Source of the DNA: an uncultured Campylobacter sp.
GTDB lineage: Bacteria > Campylobacterota > Campylobacteria > Campylobacterales > Campylobacteraceae
Reading direction: 5' to 3'
NCBI RefSeq assembly: GCF_937997405.1
Contig: NZ_CALKTL010000007.1
Coordinates: forward strand, 1-12,921
Length of the DNA: 12,921 bases
Numbering within the stretch: the first letter of the stretch is position 1; each line of letters starts with the position of its first letter. Of the stretch, positions 8,556-12,921 are shown in pieces. The notes beneath the pieces are model-generated. The model saw nothing but the letters and a program-made list of their open reading frames with translations. It made no database searches and was not told the DNA's origin. Position numbers and translations under genes: made by a program.

Positions 8556-9038
8556 TTAAAAGTAATACGCATAGCAGCCTCGGTCATCGTATATATCAAA
8601 TAAAATCGAAAATTTCTCTTTATTGTTTACGGCTAACTGAACTCTAATGTTCAAAGAGGGCTCTTTTGCCAGCTCAAGATTAAAATGGCGCAGCAGTACG
8701 GATCTCAAAAAATTTGGCTCAAGCGTCTTTTCTTCTATAAAGATAACGCCCGCTCTGGCGCCGTTTTTATAAGGCTTGGCTTTTATGTATTGCCCCTTCA
8801 TATTTTTAAGAAGATATTCTTCTATTTTCTCATCTCTTTCCCAAAAAAGAATTTTATAAACTACGCTATCTAAGTGGCTTGCTTTTGAAATTAAAAACAT
8901 AACTAGCCTTATTTTAGCCTCGACATCGATATTTTCAAAATCTATTCTCGATCTGGCTACGCCTCTTTTATTTCTACTTATTTTTCTAAATTCTATATCG
9001 AAATTAGTTGAGTCTATAATGCTTTTTATCATTGTCAT
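8556..9038 (-). CDS. DUF3885-like protein
   Basis: 160 residues. The C-terminal half carries FLRSVLLRHFN, then a strand and FDIYDDRGCYAYYF (YDDRG at 150-154). This strongly recalls the end of DUF3885 proteins, which typically have a VYDDRGCDV motif; here the protein stops right after the motif whereas DUF3885 usually continues about 30 residues. The N-terminal half (residues 1-70) does not obviously match. DUF3885 genes recur in immunity-type clusters; their biochemical function is not known to me. Two in-frame ATGs (9038 and 9032) share AAAGG upstream; spacing of two and eight bases respectively makes the second equally possible. Cytoplasmic by appearance. Confidence 0.6.
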   Translation of the reverse strand: MTMIKSIIDSTNFDIEFRKISRNKRGVARSRIDFENIDVEAKIRLVMFLISKASHLDSVVYKILFWERDEKIEEYLLKNMKGQYIKAKPYKNGARAGVIFIEEKTLEPNFLRSVLLRHFNLELAKEPSLNIRVQLAVNNKEKFSILFDIYDDRGCYAYYF

Positions 9039-9096
9039 CGCCTTTCAAAAACCTTTTGCTGCGTGATACTATACAAGCCCGCTTTAAAATCTTTAT

Positions 9097-9849
9097 CTAC
9101 TTTTTCCATTTAAATTTTAATTTCTTTCGCTTTATTTTTATGAAATTTTCCAACTGCTTATCGGTAAAATTTAAAATCTCTTTTCGATTTTGTAAATTTA
9201 CATAGGTGTGCCTTATATCGCAATTACCGACAAAGGCGGCTTCCCAGTTCTTAATTAGCCAACTCGAGCTTATAGTATATTCCCGTCCTTTATCCGAGCG
9301 CATTTTATCGTCATATCCGATAGGCGCAAACATACCGGAATAAAACCCCTCCAGATAGGGTAGTCTCGGGCATCCTTCCGTATCGGTTGCGACGATAAAT
9401 TTTATCTTTCGATCATACGGACGAAAAGCCTTATGACATTCTATAATATCTCCATTTTTTAGATCGTCTTTGAATTTTAAAAATTTATAAGTAAATTTTG
9501 CGGGAATTTTGTCATTTATCCTTTTGTATTCGGCTAAAAAACTATCGTAATAAGAAAATATGCTTATATTTCCGGACGGCTCGGTATTACATACAAAATC
9601 TAAATTCTCCAATATCCACTTTTTAGAAATCAGACCATTATTATTTTTCGCATTAGCTTCGGGCGGCAATACTATAAACTCCCCCGAATTATCGCCGTTT
9701 ATACGTAGCAGATTATTCCAGCTACAAAATAAAAACCGCCTTTGACCGATCTGCAGTATATCGCCCTCCGCGAAAATTTCTCTAAAATTATTAATCGAAA
9801 ATTTCCTTCTACCTCTTACCGGTATTATCTTTTTATAATTTCTTTTCAT
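9097..9849 (-). CDS. Hypothetical protein with an internally duplicated domain
   Basis: 250 residues, the largest product of the array. Not recognised by name. It is built from two diverged copies of one unit. Copy 1 has GDIL at 29-32 and ISKKWILENLDFVCN at 74-88; copy 2 has GDII at 133-136 and ISSSWLIKNWEAAFVGN at 193-209. Between these marks each copy has beta strands (FLFCSWNNLLRI and IKFIVATDTEG) and a variable loop. The GD(I/V) opening again suggests SH3-like beta folds. The C-terminal tail is very basic (KIKRKKLKFKWKK), which could bind nucleic acid or an acidic partner. The ATG at 9849 has only a weak AGAAAGA upstream. It follows the broken gene by 40 bases. Confidence 0.65.
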   Translation of the reverse strand: MKRNYKKIIPVRGRRKFSINNFREIFAEGDILQIGQRRFLFCSWNNLLRINGDNSGEFIVLPPEANAKNNNGLISKKWILENLDFVCNTEPSGNISIFSYYDSFLAEYKRINDKIPAKFTYKFLKFKDDLKNGDIIECHKAFRPYDRKIKFIVATDTEGCPRLPYLEGFYSGMFAPIGYDDKMRSDKGREYTISSSWLIKNWEAAFVGNCDIRHTYVNLQNRKEILNFTDKQLENFIKIKRKKLKFKWKK

Positions 9850-9889
9850 GGTCTTTCTTCTGTTTTATTATTAAATCGCGGCATACTCG

Positions 9890-10264
9890 CTAAATTCCTA
9901 AATGCAAAATATATAAATCGTTTTTAATTGCCGAATCGATTAGTTCCAATAGGCCGTCTAATTGCTCGATAACCGAGGATTTATTTAGCGCGCAGTTTTT
10001 ATCAAAAATAATCTGCTCATCCGCGCTCAAGAAAAGCGATCTCCAAGAGCATATTATATCTCTAAATTTAGCTTTATCTTCTATCTAGCTATAGCCATAG
10101 TAATTTAGACCTTTTTCCAAATTTGCCTCATCGTTCCATGTGGTTTGCACCCACCCAAGAGAGTACGAAATATGAAGTATCAGATCATCGCTAATTACTA
10201 CGCAATACTCTTTAGAGAAGATATTTTCTTTTATCTTTTTGAGTAAAAATTCATGTTTAGACAT
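9890..10264 (-). pseudogene. Hypothetical gene broken by an in-frame TAG
   Basis: A good start (ATG at 10264 with AAGGAG a few bases upstream) opens MSKHEFLLKKIKENIF and reads 59 codons to TAG at 10085-10087. The same frame then continues without interruption for 64 codons (IEDKAKFRDIICSWRSLFLS...) to TAG at 9890-9892. The intact product would be about 124 residues. The neighbouring residues (NYYGYS, stop, IEDKAK) make a single C-to-T change of CAG (Gln) the simplest explanation. No internal ATG with a ribosome site would rescue the second half. I do not recognise the family; SLGWVQTTWND in the first half is its most distinctive stretch. Inactive immunity-type gene by context. Confidence 0.7.
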
Positions 10265-10312
10265 ACAGCTCCTTATTGTTTTAAAATATGACTTTAATAA
10301 AGCTCGATATAG

Positions 10313-10528
10313 CTATTCGCCAAATTCCATCCAGGCTGCGGCGTATTCTTGTGTTTCATCTTTAAAATATTTGCTAATTATCTTATATTCGTCTTCTGAA
10401 AATATCTGCTCTTGATAGGCGTTAAAATACGCCCTGTTTTTCTCTATAAAGAAATAGATATATTCCTCATATTTGCCCAAATCAGTCTCTATTAAGCGCA
10501 TTTGCCAATCCTTATAAAATTCCATCAT
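10313..10528 (-). CDS. Small hypothetical protein of the array
   Basis: 71 residues beginning MMEFYKDWQMRLIETDLGKY. The start at 10528 overlaps the stop of the upstream gene as ATGA, a classical coupling arrangement, with GGAG about ten bases before it. An in-frame TTG at 10543 is less likely. The product is acidic, helix-rich and aromatic (KYEEYIYFFIEKNRAYFNAY), has no membrane segment and ends in AAAWMEFGE. No family recognised. Given the overlap it was probably acquired together with the DUF6714-like gene and could act with it. Confidence 0.6.
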   Translation of the reverse strand: MMEFYKDWQMRLIETDLGKYEEYIYFFIEKNRAYFNAYQEQIFSEDEYKIISKYFKDETQEYAAAWMEFGE

Positions 10529-11031
10529 AATACTTTTCTCCAAAATTTTATAGCGCTTTTTATCTCTTTTTCAAAATGTTTGAATGGTATATAAATTTCT
10601 TCTTGTTCGTAGGGCTTTAACTTTTTATATTTCTTGGAATGCGTAATTCTTGTAATATCTTCATAATTTTTTTGTAAAAAATCTATGATTATTTTTACCT
10701 CATCTCTGCTAAATTGTTTCGCTCGCGCCCGTCGCATAGGCGGTGCAAATGCTTGAATAAACATATCTTCTATAATCGCTTCATCGCCGAAGCGCTCGTA
10801 AAAATCAATAAAATCCAGGATATAATACCTAAAAGTATAGTCATTGAAAACCTGCAAATCTCCCGATAAAAGTTTGATCGTGCTATGGTCTAAATCGCAC
10901 AGATCTTTACCGCACAGATCTTGCTCGACAAGCTCATCCTTTTGTACAGGATTTGTTATAATTTCCGGCTTTTGCAGTTTAAGCCGCGCCTTTAGCGCTT
11001 TTATTCTAGTATGCAATTCAAATTTATTCAT
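10525..11031 (-). CDS. DUF6714-like protein
   Basis: 168 residues. The first 30 residues are basic and helical. The core STIKLLSGDLQVFNDYTFRYYILDF... (FRYY at 67-70), followed by IQAFAPPMRR and an FSRDEVKIIIDFLQ helix, matches the pattern I associate with DUF6714 (FLSPEAFRYYLPAYM ... FSxEQxxxIxxFL). Members of that family occur in immunity-type neighbourhoods; function unknown to me. The ATG at 11031 overlaps the upstream stop by eight bases and has no independent ribosome site, so it is probably translated by coupling to the DUF4279-like gene. A 15-base tandem duplication lies in its N-terminal part. Confidence 0.6.
   Translation of the reverse strand: MNKFELHTRIKALKARLKLQKPEIITNPVQKDELVEQDLCGKDLCDLDHSTIKLLSGDLQVFNDYTFRYYILDFIDFYERFGDEAIIEDMFIQAFAPPMRRARAKQFSRDEVKIIIDFLQKNYEDITRITHSKKYKKLKPYEQEEIYIPFKHFEKEIKSAIKFWRKVL
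10896..10922. repeat. Two copies of a 12-base word, period 15
   Basis: CGCACAGATCTT at 10896-10907 and again at 10911-10922. Inside the DUF6714-like gene it encodes the near-repeat QDLCGKDLC, so it is an in-frame five-codon duplication. Confidence 0.85.
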
Positions 11032-11413
11032 CTAAAAAATACACGTCATTATCTAAACTTATATCGTTACCCGCTAATAGCCTTAGCAAATCCGTATCGT
11101 AGTATAGACCCGGCAAGTTACCGTGGCTGTAAATCACGACTCTTAGCAGCTTTTTTACGCTTTGTAATTTTATACTCCTCGCGACATTTATATCTGCCAA
11201 GAATTTTTTAATTAGATCTCCCGCAGAAGGTATATCATAAAATTTTTCCTCTATGCTAAAGCCAAAATTTCTGTATTTTAAAATAGAGCCTTTTAGTTTC
11301 AAATCTCCCCTGCGCCAGGTTTTTGTTGCAGATATGCCGCTGCTGCTTATTGTTTCGGATAGATCCCTATCGCTTTCGATCGATAGGATTAGGATTACTT
11401 TGTTGCTTTTCAA
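11024..11413 (-). CDS. DUF4279-like protein
   Basis: 129 residues from a TTG start at 11413, supported by TAGGAG about six bases upstream and the lack of any suitable ATG. The order of elements fits DUF4279: a hydrophobic first strand (VILILSIES), WRRGD at 33-37, a FSIEEKFYDIPSAGDLIKKFL segment, a basic stretch, and the closing helix-strand LLRLLAGNDISLDNDVYF. DUF4279 proteins are small cytoplasmic proteins recurrent in polymorphic toxin immunity loci. The family match rests on pattern memory. The gap to the Imm40-like gene is about 120 bases and holds no convincing gene; the next gene overlaps by eight bases. Confidence 0.65.
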   Translation of the reverse strand: MKSNKVILILSIESDRDLSETISSSGISATKTWRRGDLKLKGSILKYRNFGFSIEEKFYDIPSAGDLIKKFLADINVARSIKLQSVKKLLRVVIYSHGNLPGLYYDTDLLRLLAGNDISLDNDVYFLDE

Positions 11414-11535
11414 GATCGCTCCTAAAAATCTTTTATATCCTATCTACGCACATATTGTCATTCAGTTTGACACACATTTTATATTTATCAGAATATGAGC
11501 AAAACCAGCATATTCTGCATTGGAAGTTAAAATTT

Positions 11536-11901
11536 TCATTTGGACACCCGCCCAGGACAAATAGTTGGGCAATATGCAAAATCATCTCCGTTTCTAGCGC
11601 GATAATTGGTGATATATTGGATCGCCACCTCAAATGCATTGTCATCTTCCGATTTAATACCCCAGCAATCGTATGTGATTATGGGCTCATTGCCGCTTAG
11701 GCGATATACATCCCCTCCTACGATAATCATACCTTTATCTCTTGTAATTTTTAGCACCTCCATTACATCATCAAATCTCCAAGCGATTCCATAAATTCCA
11801 TACTCCTCCCTTAAGCGTATACCGCGCTCCAGCAGATCTTGCAGTACGATATTTACGTAATCTTCATCTATAAACGCCGCGCCATCTTCTTCAACTGACA
11901 T
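11536..11901 (-). CDS. Imm40-like immunity protein
   Basis: 121 residues from ATG at 11901, chosen because AAGGAG lies five bases upstream; the ATG at 11916 would put that site inside the gene. Motifs fit immunity protein 40: LLERGIRL, GIYGIAWRFDDVMEVLK (GIAW 38-41), then IIVGGDVYRL (GGDVY 62-66) and ITYDCW (77-80). Imm40 proteins are predicted to neutralise a cognate polymorphic toxin by direct binding in the cytoplasm; the toxin is unknown here. This is the first intact gene of the array in transcription order. Just upstream lies a decayed HTH gene. No clear -10 box is visible in 11902-11930, so transcription may start further right. Confidence 0.7.
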   Translation of the reverse strand: MSVEEDGAAFIDEDYVNIVLQDLLERGIRLREEYGIYGIAWRFDDVMEVLKITRDKGMIIVGGDVYRLSGNEPIITYDCWGIKSEDDNAFEVAIQYITNYRARNGDDFAYCPTICPGRVSK

Positions 11902-11927
11902 AATCTCTCCTTTCATTAAAATTTAAT

Positions 11928-12197
11928 TTATTGCAAAGACTTTTCTATATCGTTTATTAGGCGATGAAGCGTTTCGAGACGACTAGAACTCGGATTATTT
12001 TGGTTCAAAATTCTAAAATATCGCTATATTTCATCGTCTTTATATTGCGCTCGTCAAAAGATGGAGGTATATATTTTTCGTTCATCTTAATGATTTTTGC
12101 GATATAGCTCTCGCTTATGCCGTTTTTTGGTTTTTTGTGCGATATATGCGCCAAAGGGCTTTTGGACGATGTTTATCGCTCTTTCTGTAAAACCGAC
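11928..12197 (-). pseudogene. Decayed, truncated helix-turn-helix gene remnant
   Basis: Read right to left, three consecutive frame segments join into one sensible protein. First VGFTERAINIVQKPFGAYIA (12197 to about 12137), then NGISESYIAKIIKMNEKYIPP onward to SDILEF (to about 12008), then LNQNNPSSSRLETLHRLIND onward to stop TAA at 11928. The shifts fall at A/T runs: one extra base in an A6 run near 12123-12136, and one missing base in TTTT near 12008. The NGISESYIAKIIKM stretch looks like the recognition helix region of a ParB/Noc-type helix-turn-helix; this is weak. No start codon exists: the frame hits TAG at 12198-12200, where the repeats begin. Homopolymer sequencing error is an alternative for the shifts but not for the missing N-terminus. 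Confidence 0.5.
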
Positions 12198-12255
12198 CTA
12201 AACCTAATAGGTTTTTAACTAACCTAATAACTAACTGAATTATTTTAAAATAATT
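12197..12255. repeat. Repeat cluster at the Campylobacter/Pasteurellaceae boundary
   Basis: Three structures are packed together. AACCTAATA occurs at 12201-12209 and 12221-12229, exactly 20 bases apart. AAACCT (12200-12205), AAT, AGGTTT (12209-12214) is a perfect inverted repeat. AATTATTTTAAAATAATT (12238-12255) is a perfect 18-base palindrome. They start where the HTH remnant is cut off. They could be an element end, protein-binding sites or chance in AT-rich DNA. Confidence 0.5.
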
Positions 12256-12368
12256 ATAACATAAAAAGAAACAAAAATAATTAAAATTACTAAGAGCTCT
12301 AAATATCCGTATTTAAAGGAAGTAAAAGAGATCTAAAAGAAGTAATTGAAAATTAAAAGTAGCTTAAA
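12256..12368. other. AT-rich stretch without a gene
   Basis: Very A-rich on the plus strand (T-rich downstream of the tRNA on its own strand). I see no open frame, hairpin terminator or recognisable RNA. With 11902-11927 and the repeat cluster, this leaves the interval between the Imm40-like gene and tRNA-Ala without an intact gene. Confidence 0.6.
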
Positions 12369-12445
<77 letters not shown>

Positions 12446-12457
12446 TAAGTGGCGGCT

Positions 12458-12486
12458 ATGATAAATTCCGCCTCTTTGTCTGTCAA
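12458..12486 (-). promoter_or_regulatory. Sigma-70 promoter of tRNA-Ala
   Basis: Minus-strand TTGACA (12481-12486), exactly 17 bases, then TATCAT (12458-12463), followed by the GC-rich discriminator GCCGCC and the tRNA 5' end 13 bases after the -10. The GC-rich discriminator is typical of stringently controlled stable-RNA promoters. This TTGACA-type promoter contrasts with the -35-less promoters at the left of the window. Confidence 0.85.
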
Positions 12487-12522
12487 TATTAAATTTTCAA
12501 TTCAATGTTATCAGATTAAATA

Positions 12523-12921
12523 TTAAGCGTTTTGCGCCTGAATAAAATCAATGGCATGTTGAATGCGATTTAATACGCGTTCACGCCCGATGCCTACGAG
12601 GGTGACGTCCATGGACGGCGATTGACTCGTACCGGTAACGGCGACACGCAACGGCATGCCTACTTTTCCCATGCCAACTTCCAATTCGGTGGCGGTTTGC
12701 TCAATGGCTTCATGGGTGGAATGCAAATCCCAGTCAGAAAGTGTGGTTAGTTTTTCTTTTACTTTTTCTAGGGCTTCTACGGAACCGGCTTTGAAATGTT
12801 TTTTCGCGGCAGCTTCATCGAAAGTGTCAAATTCTTCAAAGAAATAACGGCTTGCCTGCGCCATTTCGCGTAAGGTTTTGCAACGGTCCGCTAGCATATT
12901 AACGATTTCCGTTAATGCCGG
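12523..12921 (-). CDS. gltX: Glutamyl-tRNA synthetase, C-terminal part
   Basis: Attaches glutamate to tRNA-Glu in the cytoplasm. Only the last 132 residues are in the window; the frame is open through the right edge, so the missing N-terminus (the Rossmann fold with HIGH and KMSKS motifs) is a window-edge effect. The part seen is the helical anticodon-binding region. It ends with MGKVGMPLRVAVTGTSQSPS, MDVTLVGIGRERVLNRI and an AIDFIQAQNA tail. This LRVAVTG...PSMDV...IG.ERV pattern is the class I GltX C-terminus and is closest in feel to Haemophilus/Aggregatibacter proteins. Codon choice and composition differ from the Campylobacter-like genes. The family is certain; the taxonomic reading is from memory of related sequences. 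Confidence 0.92.
   Translation of the reverse strand, partial: PALTEIVNMLADRCKTLREMAQASRYFFEEFDTFDEAAAKKHFKAGSVEALEKVKEKLTTLSDWDLHSTHEAIEQTATELEVGMGKVGMPLRVAVTGTSQSPSMDVTLVGIGRERVLNRIQHAIDFIQAQNA

Larger units (their letters stand above)
7130..11901 (-). other. Probable poly-immunity gene array
   Basis: Nine small intact genes plus one broken gene, all on the minus strand. They are separated by 2 to about 120 bases or overlap by 4-8 bases, so most are probably read from one transcript entering from the right. Their products are 60-250 residues, mostly soluble, acidic or mixed in charge, and unrelated to one another. At least four resemble families found as immunity proteins of polymorphic toxins (Imm40, DUF4279, DUF6714, DUF3885). 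The known precedent is poly-immunity loci, rows of unlike immunity genes that can lack their toxins. No toxin, secretion, transposase or integrase gene is seen in the row. AT content is visibly above that of pyrG and nrdA, which suggests acquired DNA. Assignment as immunity genes is inference. Confidence 0.55.

Noticed and set aside
8106..8603. 165-codon plus-strand frame opposite the array
   Set aside because: It is antisense to the 173-residue gene, which has a proper start, ribosome site and neighbour spacing. The frame is a shadow, as are the other plus-strand frames between 7444 and 11794.
10085..10087. Recoded TAG (selenocysteine, pyrrolysine or readthrough)
   Set aside because: TAG serves as a normal stop in this window, including at the end of the same frame. 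No recoding structure is visible.
11467..11541. 24-codon frame starting in an ATGA overlap at the Imm40-like stop (MKILTSNAEYAGF...)
   Set aside because: Attractive coupling geometry, but there is no ribosome site and the product is very short with no recognisable motif.
11433..11645. 70-codon cysteine-rich minus-strand frame
   Set aside because: Half of it overlaps the Imm40-like gene out of frame and it has no ribosome site. The unique part (11433-11535) is too short to judge.
11902..11960. Promoter for the immunity array
   Set aside because: Several A/T-rich words (AATAAAT, TATAGA) could serve as -10 boxes, but none has the T-rich/GC context of the other promoters, so no site is called.
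7130..12255. CRISPR array, transposase or integrase within the array region
   Set aside because: No regularly spaced repeats and no transposase or recombinase motifs in any frame; only the short repeats at 12197-12255.

Overview
Two kinds of DNA meet in this window. From base 1 to about 12197 it looks like an epsilonproteobacterium, most likely a Campylobacter of the relatively GC-rich oral type (inference). Support: the CTP synthase and NrdA sequences, pyrG and nrdA lying close together as they do in Campylobacter, the abundance of AAATTT words, and promoters with a T-rich stretch, a GC step and TATAAT instead of a clear -35 box. From 12369 to the right edge it looks like a Pasteurellaceae chromosome: a tRNA-Ala(GGC) with a textbook TTGACA/17/TATCAT promoter, downstream of the 3' end of gltX. 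The two parts are separated by about 170 bases of very AT-rich, repeat-containing sequence. I cannot tell from the sequence whether this is a real horizontal junction or a chimeric assembly. Core genes flank both sides, so I favour an assembly chimera.

Layout. 1-1540 (-): pyrG, lacking its last ~30 codons. 1679-3127 (+): a membrane-anchored DUF945-like protein, followed by an intrinsic terminator. 3366-5884 (+): promoter, structured leader and nrdA, the class Ia ribonucleotide reductase large subunit. A stem-loop at 5939-5975 separates nrdA from a convergent DUF3137 membrane protein gene (6118-7032, -). pyrG and nrdA both supply nucleotides (CTP and deoxynucleotides); nothing else links the housekeeping genes functionally.

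7130-11901 (-) is the distinctive part: nine small intact genes and one nonsense-mutated gene, all on one strand, mostly 2-60 bases apart or overlapping, visibly AT-richer than the housekeeping genes. None resembles another in the row. Those I can place belong to families seen as immunity genes of polymorphic toxin systems (Imm40-like, DUF4279-like, DUF6714-like, DUF3885-like and a small WRPV/GDIV SH3-like family). I read this as a poly-immunity array: a stack of antidotes to effectors of competing bacteria, with no toxin gene in view. Several members decay: a TAG stop inside one gene, an ACG where the start codon of the last gene should be, and, at the upstream end, a helix-turn-helix gene remnant with two frameshifts that is cut off exactly where the repeat-rich junction begins (12197).
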